A stretch of DNA of 64,000 nucleotides from G020354025 sp964621455 (GCA_964621455.1 CAZULW010000003.1:41166-105165); one strand, 5' to 3'. Positions 1 through 8,672 are shown, counted from the first letter of the stretch. Notes: generated by a model not told the origin, from the sequence alone. Numbers and translations are program-made.

Positions 1-81
1 CCGGAATCCCAGAGAGACCAGCATATCCCGGTGACGGGCGAAGTCACCTTGCAGGGCCAGAACGCCTACTGTGTCTACCAA
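1..81 (-). CDS. pdxT: Pyridoxal 5'-phosphate synthase glutaminase subunit PdxT (N-terminal part only)
   Basis: About 27 codons are visible before the gene runs off the left edge. The translation after the start contains VGVLALQGDFARH, the first beta strand and turn typical of PdxT, a class I glutamine amidotransferase that hydrolyses glutamine and channels ammonia to PdxS. The only start that fits is TTG at 79-81, overlapping the last codons of pdxS by 7 bases, as expected for translational coupling of the two PLP synthase subunits. The catalytic Cys-His-Glu residues lie outside the window, so integrity cannot be judged. Confidence 0.85.
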   Translation of the reverse strand, partial: MVDTVGVLALQGDFARHRDMLVSLGFR

Positions 82-956
82 CCGCGCTCCTGTAGACGCT
101 CTTCCGGAGGAATTTCAGACATATCCAGCCCGCGCATGGCGGCCTTCAGGCCGGCGGAGATCCGCGCCAGTTTCTCAGCGTCGTTATAGTAAGTGGTGGC
201 CTCCACAATAGCCTGGGCTCGGGCGGCGGGGTCTTCCGATTTGAAGATACCCGAACCCACAAAGACCGCCTCGGCCCCCAGCTGCATCATCAGGGCAGCG
301 TCCGCGGGGGTGGCGATCCCCCCTGCGCTGAAGTTGGGCACCGGCAGTTTGCCGATTCTGGCCACCTGCTCTACCAGGGCAAACGGAGCACCCAGCTTCT
401 TGGACTCGGCCATGAGCTGGGCCTGGTCCAGGACCGTCAGCCGGCGGATAGCCGACTGAATGGCACGCATGTGCCGCACCGCTTCTACGATATTGCCCGA
501 GCCCGCTTCCCCCTTGGTACGGATCATGGCGGCACCTTCACCGATACGCCTGAGGGCCTCTCCCAGGTCCCGGGCACCGCAGACAAAGGGTACCTTGAAA
601 TCGTGCTTGTAGACGTGGTTCTCCTCATCGGCCGGCGTGAGAACCTCACTTTCGTCGATGAAGTCCACCTCCAGCGCTTCCAGGATCTGGGCTTCAGCGA
701 AATGCCCGATGCGGCACTTGGCCATTACCGGAACAGACACCGCTTTCTGGATGGACCGGATTACTGCGGGAATGGCCATCCGGGCAACGCCCCCGTCTTT
801 GCGGATGTCGGCGGGGATGCGCTCCAAGGCCATCACCGCCACCGCCCCGGCGTCCTCGGCGATCTTGGCCTGCTCGGCGGTGGTGACGTCCATGATTACC
901 CCGCCCTTGAGCATCTCGGCAAGACCTACTTTGACTTCGAATGATCCCTCTTCCAT
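75..956 (-). CDS. pdxS: Pyridoxal 5'-phosphate synthase lyase subunit PdxS
   Basis: 293 residues, the normal length for PdxS, a cytoplasmic (beta/alpha)8 barrel that makes PLP from ribose 5-phosphate, glyceraldehyde 3-phosphate and ammonia in the DXP-independent pathway. Landmark residues are at the expected places: Asp23 (VIMDVTTAEQA), the Schiff-base Lys80 (VMAKCRIGHF) and Lys148 (IRTKGEAGSGN), matching D24/K81/K149 of the Bacillus enzyme. pdxT follows directly with an overlapping start, so the pair forms the standard pdxST operon. The ATG at 954-956 is the natural start. Confidence 0.98.
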   Translation of the reverse strand: MEEGSFEVKVGLAEMLKGGVIMDVTTAEQAKIAEDAGAVAVMALERIPADIRKDGGVARMAIPAVIRSIQKAVSVPVMAKCRIGHFAEAQILEALEVDFIDESEVLTPADEENHVYKHDFKVPFVCGARDLGEALRRIGEGAAMIRTKGEAGSGNIVEAVRHMRAIQSAIRRLTVLDQAQLMAESKKLGAPFALVEQVARIGKLPVPNFSAGGIATPADAALMMQLGAEAVFVGSGIFKSEDPAARAQAIVEATTYYNDAEKLARISAGLKAAMRGLDMSEIPPEERLQERGW

Positions 957-1185
957 AATTATCCTTCCGACCCTCGGTTGTTGTCGCTACCCGTTTGCTG
1001 CTAATCTACAAACACCACTGACACCTTAGTAGCAATTCTTTTACCCCAGCCGGCATATATTACCTGGTGATCAATTCGTTTTACTTGAAAAGGGAGCTCC
1101 CGTTCCCGATTGCCCGCCTGGTTTTTTCCACGACCCTCCTTTCGTCCCGGTGGTAAGCCGTGCCTGAAGTCTCCTGGAGGCGGTC

Positions 1186-2043
1186 TCAGGCCACCGTGGC
1201 GCGTGCGGATGCCGCAATGGTCTCAATTCTCGATTTAACCTCTGCGATAAGGTAATCCGGCGTGGAGGCCCCGGCGGAGATACCCACCTTTCGGACTCCC
1301 TCGAACCACTCCTCGTTGATCTCGGCGGCGCAGGTCACCTGATAGGAGTGGGGATTCCGCTCCAGGGCCAGTTGCGTCAGACGCTTGGAGTTGGCGGAAG
1401 TGAACGAACCGATGATAATCATCACATCCGATTCCGCCGCCAGGCGTTTGATCTGCTCCTGATTCCGTTTGGTGGGGAAGCAGATGGTATTGACAAAATG
1501 CAGGTCGAAAACCTTGGTCATGAGGATATTGACGATGTTCTGGATATTCTCAATCATCTGGGTGGACTGGCACACCACCGCCGCCCGCTTCATTTTTCGC
1601 AAGGCCCGGGCTTCCTCAGGCGTCGCCACAATAATCGGGTCGGGAACCTGGCTGGCGATGCCAATCACCTCATCGTGCCCGTGATCCCCGATGATGATGA
1701 CCTGCCGGCCGTCGGCGGAAATCCTCCGCACCTCTTCATGAATCTCCCTCACTAGAGGGCAGGTAGCGTCAATAACCTTGACCCCTTTGGTCTTGGCCTG
1801 CTCCCACACCTCCACCGGCGTGCCATGAGCTCGGAACAGCACCGGGGCGCTGTCGGGGATTTCATCCAGGGAGCTGACCACCTTCGCCCCGGCCCCGGCC
1901 AGATCCCGAACCACCTGCTCGTTGTGAACAATGTCCCCTAGCATATAGACCGAGCCATCGGCCCGTCCCGCTTCGTAGGCCATATTGACCGCGTCACGCA
2001 CACCAAAACAGTACCCAGCATCTTTCGCTACCACAATTTCCAT
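1186..2043 (-). CDS. ispH: 4-hydroxy-3-methylbut-2-enyl diphosphate reductase IspH
   Basis: 285 residues from the ATG at 2041-2043, where family homology begins (MEIVVAKDAGYCFGV); the frame stays open further upstream into dcd but that part is unrelated. IspH is the last enzyme of the MEP isoprenoid pathway and converts HMBPP to IPP and DMAPP with a [4Fe-4S] cluster. The three cluster cysteines are present: Cys12 (GYCFGV), Cys95 (DATCPLV) and Cys188 (NTICFPTK), with substrate-contacting His40 and His73. It sits 19 bases after dcd and is probably cotranscribed with nrnA and dcd. The sequence around Cys188 (FPTKRNQ) is less usual than the common NATKERQ form but keeps the cysteine. Confidence 0.96.
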   Translation of the reverse strand: MEIVVAKDAGYCFGVRDAVNMAYEAGRADGSVYMLGDIVHNEQVVRDLAGAGAKVVSSLDEIPDSAPVLFRAHGTPVEVWEQAKTKGVKVIDATCPLVREIHEEVRRISADGRQVIIIGDHGHDEVIGIASQVPDPIIVATPEEARALRKMKRAAVVCQSTQMIENIQNIVNILMTKVFDLHFVNTICFPTKRNQEQIKRLAAESDVMIIIGSFTSANSKRLTQLALERNPHSYQVTCAAEINEEWFEGVRKVGISAGASTPDYLIAEVKSRIETIAASARATVA

Positions 2044-2062
2044 ATCCTGCTGCTTACCTTTA

Positions 2063-2617
2063 TCAGATCTTCGCCGGTGTAATCCCCGCCTGTTTCTGGT
2101 ATTTGCCATTCTTGTCTTTATACGAAGATCGGCAGGGCCCGCTGCCTTCAAAAAAGAGCACCTGGCAGATCCCCTCAAACGAATAGATCTTAGCCGGCAG
2201 GGGGGTGGTATTGGAAATCTCCAGGGTTACGTAGCCCTCCCACTCGGGCTCAAAGGGGGTCACATTGACAATAATACCGCAGCGGGCGTAGGTAGATTTC
2301 CCCACGCAAAGGGTGATGATATCCCGGGGGATGCGGAAATATTCAACGCTGCGGGCCAGGGCGAAGCTGTTGGGCGGGATGATGCACACGGCCCCCTTGA
2401 AGTCGACAAAGGACTTGGGATCAACGTGTTTAGGGTCAACGATGCTGTTGTTCACGTTAGTAAAAATCTTATACTCATCTGCCACCCGCAGGTCGTAACC
2501 ATAAGATGATGTGCCGTAGGAGATGGTCTGCCGGCTCACCTGTCCGGGCTCGAATGGCTTGATCATACCATGCTTCTGGGCCATCTCCTCGATCCAGACA
2601 TCCGGCTTAACCCCCAC
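2063..2617 (-). CDS. dcd: dCTP deaminase
   Basis: 184 residues. Deaminates dCTP to dUTP for thymidylate synthesis; forms trimers in the cytoplasm. The family signature is complete: KSTYARCGIIV with the catalytic-site Arg, and WEGYVTLEISNTTPLP carrying the catalytic Glu. The start is GTG at 2615-2617; the following residues GVKPDVWIEEMAQKHGMI align with the usual N-terminus, so a later ATG would cut off conserved sequence. The gene overlaps the end of nrnA by 11 bases, pointing to translational coupling. I cannot exclude the bifunctional deaminase/dUTPase variant, but the sequence looks like the ordinary monofunctional enzyme. Confidence 0.95.
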   Translation of the reverse strand: MGVKPDVWIEEMAQKHGMIKPFEPGQVSRQTISYGTSSYGYDLRVADEYKIFTNVNNSIVDPKHVDPKSFVDFKGAVCIIPPNSFALARSVEYFRIPRDIITLCVGKSTYARCGIIVNVTPFEPEWEGYVTLEISNTTPLPAKIYSFEGICQVLFFEGSGPCRSSYKDKNGKYQKQAGITPAKI

Positions 2618-3719
2618 GGTTCGATCCCTCCCTGACAGTGTCCATGGTTTTTACTTTCTCCTCAAGTAACGGCAGGATGATCTCGATCACCTCCTGCCAG
2701 GGTCGCGGCACGAAGGCTCCCGAGGCAAAGGGGTGGCCGCCGCCGTCCAGCTTCATCGCCACATCATTGATGGCCAGGGTTCCCTTGCTCCGAAGGCTCA
2801 CCTTGGTTTTGTCCCCATCTACCTCTGTCAATAATACAGCCACTTCCACACCCTTGATGGTGCGGATAAAATCGGAAAAACCATCGATATCCTTCTGTGT
2901 AGCATCCGCTCTCGCCAACATGTCCTGTGTCAATGCACACCAGCCGATGCGCCCATCCCCGGAATACTGGAGGTGGTCAGTGAGGACCCCCAGCAGGTTG
3001 ACCTGGGAGAGCTCCCTCTGTTCATAAATCCGCCGGTGAACGTTGTAGGGCTTGACGCCGGCCCTGAGCATATCAATGGCCATGAGATGGGCCCGTTCGT
3101 CGGTATTGTCATACCGGAAGGAGCCAGTATCGGTAATCAGCCCGGTATAGAGCGCCTCAGCCATGGTGAGAGTAAGAGGTTCAGACCGGTAGGCGTTCAG
3201 GTACTGCCACACCAGGGTAGCCGTGGAGGGTGCTGAATAATCCAGCATGAAGTACTTGTATGGTGGCTCACCTCCCGGCTCCTCAAAACCACTCTGGTGA
3301 TGGTGGTCGATAGAGGCCAAGACAACTTTGTGGCGGAGCAGGTCCCGGCCCACGGCCTTCAGCCGGCGGAAATCCCCCTGATCGAAGATCACCGCCAGAT
3401 CGCAGGCCGCCAGCCACGCCTCATCCCGCTCCGGGTCATATATCTCAAGCCAGCCGTGGGGATCAAGGAACTCGTAGATGGTGGGCACATCGGTACAATT
3501 GAGGATGCGGCACTCCCTGCCCAGGGCTTTTAGATGTTCACAGAAGGCCAACTGCGAGCCAACGCCGTCGCCGTCGGGATTTTCGTGCGTGGACAGCAGA
3601 ATACGACCGGTAGCCTGAATGGCCCTGTCGAAGGCCCGCCATGCCGCCTTCATATCGGCGGTTTCCAGCGGCACAGGATCGGATGACGCCATTACCACCT
3701 CGCCGGAACCCAGTGTCAT
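2607..3719 (-). CDS. nrnA: DHH/DHHA1 phosphoesterase, NrnA-type oligoribonuclease/pAp phosphatase
   Basis: 370 residues. DHH domain motifs run in order: STHENPDGDGVGSQ (motif I), IFDQGDF (motif II), SIDHHHQSGFE (DHH motif III) and GLITDTGSFRYDNT (motif IV). A DHHA1 domain follows, ending in LDGGGHPFASGA, the RNA-binding GGGH signature. The family degrades 2-5 nt RNAs and 3'-phosphoadenosine 5'-phosphate with Mn2+. The first ~20 residues are not conserved, so translation may begin at an internal ATG at 3690-3692. Overlaps dcd. The NrnA rather than cyclic-di-AMP phosphodiesterase reading rests on the lack of PAS/GGDEF parts and on length. Confidence 0.88.
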   Translation of the reverse strand: MTLGSGEVVMASSDPVPLETADMKAAWRAFDRAIQATGRILLSTHENPDGDGVGSQLAFCEHLKALGRECRILNCTDVPTIYEFLDPHGWLEIYDPERDEAWLAACDLAVIFDQGDFRRLKAVGRDLLRHKVVLASIDHHHQSGFEEPGGEPPYKYFMLDYSAPSTATLVWQYLNAYRSEPLTLTMAEALYTGLITDTGSFRYDNTDERAHLMAIDMLRAGVKPYNVHRRIYEQRELSQVNLLGVLTDHLQYSGDGRIGWCALTQDMLARADATQKDIDGFSDFIRTIKGVEVAVLLTEVDGDKTKVSLRSKGTLAINDVAMKLDGGGHPFASGAFVPRPWQEVIEIILPLLEEKVKTMDTVREGSNRGG

Positions 3720-3755
3720 ACTAAGTGGATACCTCCCGTACGCACGGTAGCCTTA

Positions 3756-3775
3756 TTCCAGGGCTTCGCCTGGAA
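3756..3775 (-). terminator. Stem-loop between cobO and nrnA
   Basis: A 7 bp perfect stem (TTCCAGG / CCTGGAA) with a 6-base loop lies between cobO and nrnA. It could attenuate or terminate transcripts leaving cobO. There is no run of T after it on the minus strand, so intrinsic termination is uncertain. The rest of 3720-3960 shows no gene; it contains two imperfect copies of a GGCTTGAAGCG-like word. Confidence 0.3.
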
Positions 3776-3960
3776 ACACACGCCAAATCGATTATAATGG
3801 TCATTGCCATCTGTTCTGTTAAATAGGGTGCAATTTAAGGTTGCATAAAGGAGCTATGCTAGGCTTGACCACGAGGCTTGAAGCGGATATGTCCGGCTGT
3901 TGCGGAAAGACTGAAAGTGGACACAGGACTTGAAGCGCAGCGATCACGGTAGTACCGCTG

Positions 3961-4503
3961 TTAATAATCGATGCCGGGCTGGGCTTTGATTTCCTGCTGG
4001 TATGGATGTTTGATTTCCTTCATCTCCGTCACCAGATCGGCCTCTTCAACGAGAAAGTCGGGGGCACCCCGGCCGGTAACGATGAGGTGGATGTGCCCGG
4101 GCCGCGCCTTTAGAATACGCCGAGAAGACTCTTCATCGATGAGCCCGGTATCGAGGGCCACATTAAGTTCATCGGCAATCACCAGATCGTAGGCTTCACT
4201 TCGCAGCTTTTCGATGATCAGTTCCACGGCCTCCGCAGCGGCCTGGCGGTGTACCTCTTCGGGCTGGTTGTCATCGAGTATCTTATAGAATCCAGCCCCC
4301 AGGCGGTGCAGCTCAAATTGATCGCCCAGCTTGGCAATGCTCTTGATCTCGCCGTATTTCCAGGTGCCCTTGATGAATTGGACCATGCAGATCCTCCAGC
4401 CGTAGCCCAGGGCCCGGAAGGCGGCTCCCAGGGCCGCGGTGGTCTTGCCCTTGCCATCCCCGGTGTAGACAATCAGCAGTCCCCGGCGCCTGGCGCTGGT
4501 CAT
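3961..4503 (-). CDS. cobO: Corrinoid adenosyltransferase (CobA/CobO/BtuR type)
   Basis: 180 residues. Transfers the adenosyl group of ATP to cob(I)alamin or cob(I)yrinic acid a,c-diamide to make the active coenzyme B12. The altered P-loop GDGKGKTT spans residues 15-22, followed by the family blocks MVQFIKGTWKYGE and VIADELNVAL. The N-terminus is short (MTSARRRG before the first strand), as in stand-alone CobO. The gene is alone, separated from nrnA by 241 bases and followed upstream by repeat-rich DNA. No other cobalamin gene is in the window, so it may serve salvage rather than de novo synthesis. Confidence 0.93.
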   Translation of the reverse strand: MTSARRRGLLIVYTGDGKGKTTAALGAAFRALGYGWRICMVQFIKGTWKYGEIKSIAKLGDQFELHRLGAGFYKILDDNQPEEVHRQAAAEAVELIIEKLRSEAYDLVIADELNVALDTGLIDEESSRRILKARPGHIHLIVTGRGAPDFLVEEADLVTEMKEIKHPYQQEIKAQPGIDY

Positions 4504-4940
4504 GGCAGGATCCCACCACAGAGAACACAGAGAACACCGCTTATTCTACACATAAACGAACCGCCGAATGCCATTATAAGGACACGTACATTAGTTAGCA
4601 TTTTTTCTGGGCTTTACCTCTCCCTTTCGTTGGCGCGATGCCCCCTCTCCCTTGGGAGAGGGGAAAATGCCCGGAGCAAAAGGGGAAGCAAGGACCGGCG
4701 CAAAATTAAACAAAATCCATACAAAATTCATTTTTTTGGGGGTATTCCCCGACGAGAGCACTGTTGAGGTGGTGTACAGTTTTCCGGCGGGCATAATGGG
4801 CGACGGTGCAGAATGCAAAATGAGATCGCCACTCCGCCAGTGGGCGGATCGCGACGAAGGCTTGCTGCGATATGTTGCGGGCTTTTTCATGCGATGGGAA
4901 TATAAGGAAACGGAAAGGGGTTGTCGTTCGCCTGGTGCGC
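4504..4940. other. Repeat-bearing intergenic region upstream of cobO
   Basis: No credible gene. It contains a period-9 word family (ACCACAGAGAACACAGAGAACAC near 4515-4536, seen again in variant form near 7180-7220 and 19240-19290). A perfect 10 bp stem lies at 4642-4663 (CCCCTCTCCC / GGGAGAGGGG). A run of T (4731-4738) is followed by GGGGGTATTCCCC. The small frames open here have no protein-like composition. Confidence 0.6.
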
Positions 4941-5015
4941 CACCCACCCCATTCACTTCGTGAAGTCCCCTCCCTCGCTGAGGGAGGGGAACCGCCGAAG
5001 GCGGAGGGGTGGGTG
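4941..5015. repeat. Cloverleaf-forming repeat, copy 1
   Basis: 75 bp. Outer stem CACCCACCCC / GGGGTGGGTG (10 bp) encloses three small hairpins: TTCAC-TTC-GTGAA, CCCCTCCCTC-GCT-GAGGGAGGGG and CCGCC-GAA-GGCGG. Two further near-identical copies lie at 5931-6006 and 7012-7087, so the copies bracket the two duplicated TPR genes. This copy overlaps the 3' end of the first TPR gene, whose reading frame runs through it. Confidence 0.85.
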
Positions 5016-5834
5016 CTTAAGAAAACAACAGAAATAATTATCTACTTTATTTTTGTATACATTGCTTTCTGTATATTTTCGCTTTTCTATCAACTGCTTT
5101 TCTGTTTTGTCTAATCTTCTCTTTTGTGAATAAAGATATAATCCGCTATCAAAAGCCTGAATCGCTTCGTCATATTGTTCTAGTAACATAAGAGATTTAC
5201 CTATTCCAATGTCAAAAAAAGGATGATCTGGGTCAATACACTTTCCTTTATTAAAATATAATAAAGCTAATTTAGGATCTTCTTTATTTAGATATAATGT
5301 ACCAATACTTTGGTAAATTTCCTTTGCTGTTCGATCTAAACTAAGAGCCTCTTTAAGTGATTCTAGTGCTTCGTCCGATCTTCCTTGAAGCATATATGCA
5401 ACTCCAATATTGTGGATTATTTTAGGATCTTTACTACGTAATACCTTAGCAGATTTAAAAGCCGTCATTGCTTCGTCATATTGTCCTTGTTCTAATAACT
5501 TCCTACCTGTTGCATCAAGACTTCCTGCAACTCCTCCGATTGGTAAATCGTATAGAACAGATCTTCCTTTTAATCCATTATCAACAGCCAAACCAAACTC
5601 AGATAAAGATTGATCATAATATTTTTCAACATCTTCTTCATAAAGTTTGCTTAATTCAAAATGTAAATCAGGGTCTCTAGGACTTTCTTCTATCCTTTGT
5701 TGTAATTGTGATATTCTACCTTCTAAAGAAATATCCTGCTGAGCGCCCTGCACGGCCTGAGCACTGAAGGCCGAGTACAACGGCAATAGCACTATAGCTG
5801 CCGTGACAACCATAAATCTTAATCTAGTGTTCAT
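4953..5834 (-). CDS. Secreted TPR protein, copy A (3' end shifted into repeat)
   Basis: 293 residues from the ATG at 5832-5834, which has GGAGG nine bases upstream and begins a clear signal peptide (MNTRLRFMVVTAAIVLLPLY, cleavage near AFSAQA). Residues ~35-250 hold about four TPR units (for example PKIIHNIGVAYMLQGRSDEA), a scaffold for protein-protein contacts in the periplasm or at the envelope. The N-terminal ~80 codons are practically identical at DNA level to copy B. Compared with B, short A-runs have lost a base (near 5085 and 5058), so the normal stop is missed. The last ~25 residues (HPPLRLRRFPSLSEGGDFTK) come from the adjoining repeat. Function unknown; possibly a decaying paralogue. 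Confidence 0.75.
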   Translation of the reverse strand: MNTRLRFMVVTAAIVLLPLYSAFSAQAVQGAQQDISLEGRISQLQQRIEESPRDPDLHFELSKLYEEDVEKYYDQSLSEFGLAVDNGLKGRSVLYDLPIGGVAGSLDATGRKLLEQGQYDEAMTAFKSAKVLRSKDPKIIHNIGVAYMLQGRSDEALESLKEALSLDRTAKEIYQSIGTLYLNKEDPKLALLYFNKGKCIDPDHPFFDIGIGKSLMLLEQYDEAIQAFDSGLYLYSQKRRLDKTEKQLIEKRKYTESNVYKNKVDNYFCCFLKHPPLRLRRFPSLSEGGDFTK

Positions 5835-5930
5835 GCCATTGGGCCTCCAGTTTGGTGTTGGTAGAAACCTCTCCCCGGACACTGCTCCGCCGAGGGCGGG
5901 GCTAGGGGGTGAGTGCTCGGCCCGTTGTTC

Positions 5931-6006
5931 CACCCACCCCATTCACTTCGTGAAGTCCCCTCCCTCGCTGAGGGAGGGGAAGCCGCCGAAGGCGGAGGGG
6001 TGGGTG
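5931..6006. repeat. Cloverleaf-forming repeat, copy 2
   Basis: 76 bp, differing from copy 1 by a one-base insertion before the CCGCC hairpin. It is followed by CCCGCC-AAC-GGCGGG and by a second palindromic block (CACCCCTTTCC ... GAGAGGGGTG, 6029-6080) that is missing after copy 1. It lies in the 5' leader of TPR copy A and downstream of TPR copy B. Confidence 0.85.
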
Positions 6007-6126
6007 CTTATCCCGCCAACGGCGGGCCACCCCTTTCCTCAAGGAGAAGGGCCTCACGAAGTGAGAGGGGTGAGGTCTGCTCCGTAATCACATTCCACAT
6101 CAGCCGAAAACAACAGAAATAATTAT

Positions 6127-6915
6127 CTACTTTATTTTTTGTATACATTGCTTTCTGTACATTTTTGCTTTTTTTATCAACTGCTTTTCTGTTTTGTCTA
6201 ATCTTCGTTTTTGTGAATAAAGAGCTAAGCCTCTATCAAAAGCCTGAATCGCTTCATCATATTGTTCTAATAACATAAGAGATTTACCTATTCCCATGTC
6301 AAAGAAAGGATAATTTGGGTCAATACACTTTCCTTTATTAAAATATAATAAAGCTAATCTAGGATCTTCTTTACTTAGATATACACTACCAATACTTTGG
6401 TAAATTATCTCCTCTGTTCTGTCTAAACTAAGCGCCTCTTTAAATGATTCTAGTGCTTTATCTAATCTCCCTTGAGCATAATATACATTTCCAATGTTAT
6501 AGATTGGTCTAGGATCTCCTCCACTTAACACCTTGGCAGATTTAAAAGCCTTTAGTGCTGCATCATATTGTCCTGATTCTAACAACTTTTTACCTGTTGT
6601 ATTCATCTTTCCACCTCTGACAGATAATTCAGATAAGACAGATATTCCTTTTAACCCATTATCAACAGCAACCTTAAATTCAGATAAAGATTGATCATAA
6701 TATTTTTCAACATCTTCTTCATAAAGTTTGCTTAATTCAAAATGTAAATCAGGGTCTCTAGGACTTTCTTCTATCCTTTGTTGTAATTGTGATATTCTAC
6801 CTTCTAAAGAAATATCCTGCTGAGCGCCCTGCACGGCCTGAGCACTGAAGGCCGAGTACAACGGCAATAGCACTATAGCTGCCGTGACAACCATAAATCT
6901 TAATCTAGTGTTCAT
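6127..6915 (-). CDS. Secreted TPR protein, copy B
   Basis: 262 residues from the ATG at 6913-6915 (same GGAGG ribosome site as copy A). Signal peptide residues 1-25, then a helical stretch (ISLEGRISQLQQRIEESPRD) and about four TPRs to residue ~250, ending in a basic tail (KKAKMYRKQCIQKIK). Nucleotides 6710-7087 match 5615-6006 almost exactly, the middle third is clearly diverged, and the C-terminal third is again similar. This is a mosaic that suggests recent gene conversion of the 5' ends. Probably the intact member of the pair. A periplasmic scaffold role is inference from TPR and signal peptide only. Confidence 0.8.
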   Translation of the reverse strand: MNTRLRFMVVTAAIVLLPLYSAFSAQAVQGAQQDISLEGRISQLQQRIEESPRDPDLHFELSKLYEEDVEKYYDQSLSEFKVAVDNGLKGISVLSELSVRGGKMNTTGKKLLESGQYDAALKAFKSAKVLSGGDPRPIYNIGNVYYAQGRLDKALESFKEALSLDRTEEIIYQSIGSVYLSKEDPRLALLYFNKGKCIDPNYPFFDMGIGKSLMLLEQYDEAIQAFDRGLALYSQKRRLDKTEKQLIKKAKMYRKQCIQKIK

Positions 6916-7011
6916 GCCATTGGGCCTCCAGTTTGGTGTTGGTAGAAACCTCTCCCCGGACACTGCTCCGCCGAGGGCGGGGCTAGGGGGTGAGTGCTCG
7001 GCCCGTTGTTC

Positions 7012-7087
7012 CACCCACCCCATTCACTTCGTGAAGTCCCCTCCCTCGCTGAGGGAGGGGAAGCCGCCGAAGGCGGAGGGGTGGGTG
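7012..7087. repeat. Cloverleaf-forming repeat, copy 3
   Basis: 76 bp, identical in plan to copy 2. It lies upstream of TPR copy B and downstream of nuoN. The palindromic block that follows copy 2 is here reduced by deletion to CCCGCCAATGGCGGGG...GAGAGGGGTGAGGT (7094-7126). Confidence 0.85.
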
Positions 7088-7229
7088 CTTATCCCGCCAA
7101 TGGCGGGGCAGTGAGAGGGGTGAGGTCACCTCCCACATCAGCCGACCCCGGCTTTTTCTTATGATCTAATCCCATCTCCGCGTTCTCTGTGCTCCTTCGG
7201 CTTCGCTCAGGACATGTCTCTGTGGTTAA

Positions 7230-8672
7230 TTAAAACAGGCTGCCAGCAGCAGCGACACTGCTTTTCACCAGCGTCATAGGAAAGATGCCAAATCCCAGTA
7301 CAACCAGGACCAGGAGCAGGAATACAGGGATAGTAACCCGGGGCAGGGGGATCGGCGTTTCATCGGCGGGTTCCTGCATGTACATGGCCACTACGGGACG
7401 CAGGTAGTAGTACACCGAGATGAGGTTGTTAAGGACGGCAATCACCACCAGCCAGATATACCAGATATTCCCCGTATCAACCGCGGCGCTGAAAACAAAG
7501 TACTTGCCGAGGAAACCGGCAGTGGGCGGAAATCCCGCCAGGGACACCATGGCCAGGGCAAAGACGGCAGCCAGAAAAGGGCTCCGCCGCGCCAGACCCC
7601 GATAGCCGTGGATATCCAGGCTCGCTTCTTCTTCCCCTTCGACAAGCGCCACTACGCCGAAGGCACCCAGGGTGGTAACCGCGTAAACCGCCACGTAAAA
7701 CATCATGCCGAAAGCACTGTCATAGGTGCCCACCAGGATCGCCATCGCCAGGTACCCGGCGTGGGCCACGCTGGAAAAAGCCAGCATACGTTTTATATTA
7801 TTCTGCATGATGGCGGTAATATTTCCAACGGTCATGGTGAGGGCGGCCAGGACCCATACTATCCCCCACCAGTGCTGGGTGGTAATGGCAAAAGAGGTGA
7901 TTATGACCTTAAGGAAGGCGGCAAACCCCGCCACCTTGGGACCGGTGCTCAGAAAGGCGGTGATGGCGGTGGGGGCTCCCTCGTAAACGTCGGGTGCGTA
8001 CATGTGGAACGGCACCAGGGCTACCTTGAATGCAAATCCCACCATCAGCAGGCCAAAACCCGCCAGGGTCATGGCTGGTGAGAGCTGCTCGCCGGAAACG
8101 ATGGACTGCCTGATAGCATCATAATGGGTGGCACCGGTGCTGCCATAGAGCAGGGCGATGCCGAACAGGAAGAACCCGGTGGAAAAGGCCCCCAGCAGCA
8201 GGTACTTAAGGCTTGCTTCGTTAGACCGTACCCGATGACGATAAAATCCCACCAGGATGTACAACGGTATGGAGAGCAGCTCCAGCCCCAGAAAAAGTAT
8301 CGTCAGGTCGTGGGCTTTGGCCATGAACATCATGCCGATGGTGGCGAAGAGGAGCAGGGCGTAATACTCCCCCCGCTCTTCCAGGCTCTTTCGCAGGTAG
8401 GGGACAGCGATGAGTATGGCCCCTGCCGCCGTAATCAGAAAGACCACGTTGAAGAACCGGGAGAAGTGATCCACGGAGATCATGCCGTTGTAGAACTGTC
8501 CCTCGATAGGAAAGGCGAACTCCAGGACCAGTGCCAATGCGACCCCCCCCAGGGCCGTCCAGGCAAACCGAGCCCGCGGCGGCTCTTTCAGCACCTCCAG
8601 GATCAGGAGAACAAGCGCCGTGACCACCAGGGCCAGCTCGGGCAGGGTACTATTGAGATCGCTCCAGCTCAA
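7230..8672 (-). CDS. nuoN: NADH-quinone oxidoreductase subunit N (14-subunit cluster)
   Basis: 480 residues with about 14 membrane helices; one of the three Mrp-antiporter-like proton-pumping subunits of the complex I membrane arm. The family core is recognisable (FLGLELLSIPLYILVGF, KVALVPFHMYAPDVYEGAP, MLAFSSVAHAGYLAMA) with the central Lys and Glu of the proton channel. It is the last gene of the 14-subunit cluster, separated by 115 bases from the antiporter gene that splits it from nuoM. A second nuoN lies at 22940-24430; this one follows the L-M order of the cluster that also has nuoE-F-G. Confidence 0.95.
   Translation of the reverse strand: MSWSDLNSTLPELALVVTALVLLILEVLKEPPRARFAWTALGGVALALVLEFAFPIEGQFYNGMISVDHFSRFFNVVFLITAAGAILIAVPYLRKSLEERGEYYALLLFATIGMMFMAKAHDLTILFLGLELLSIPLYILVGFYRHRVRSNEASLKYLLLGAFSTGFFLFGIALLYGSTGATHYDAIRQSIVSGEQLSPAMTLAGFGLLMVGFAFKVALVPFHMYAPDVYEGAPTAITAFLSTGPKVAGFAAFLKVIITSFAITTQHWWGIVWVLAALTMTVGNITAIMQNNIKRMLAFSSVAHAGYLAMAILVGTYDSAFGMMFYVAVYAVTTLGAFGVVALVEGEEEASLDIHGYRGLARRSPFLAAVFALAMVSLAGFPPTAGFLGKYFVFSAAVDTGNIWYIWLVVIAVLNNLISVYYYLRPVVAMYMQEPADETPIPLPRVTIPVFLLLVLVVLGFGIFPMTLVKSSVAAAGSLF

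Noticed and set aside
3856..3933. 25-codon open frame on the plus strand with AAGGAG just before its ATG
   Set aside because: The ribosome site is only two bases from the ATG, the peptide has no recognisable feature, and it overlaps a duplicated word in the cobO-nrnA spacer.
4941..7087. The 75-76 bp cloverleaf repeats as tRNA genes
   Set aside because: Although the fold has a closed stem and three arms, there is no T-loop GTTCRA, no D-loop consensus, no anticodon arm of normal size and no 7 bp acceptor stem.
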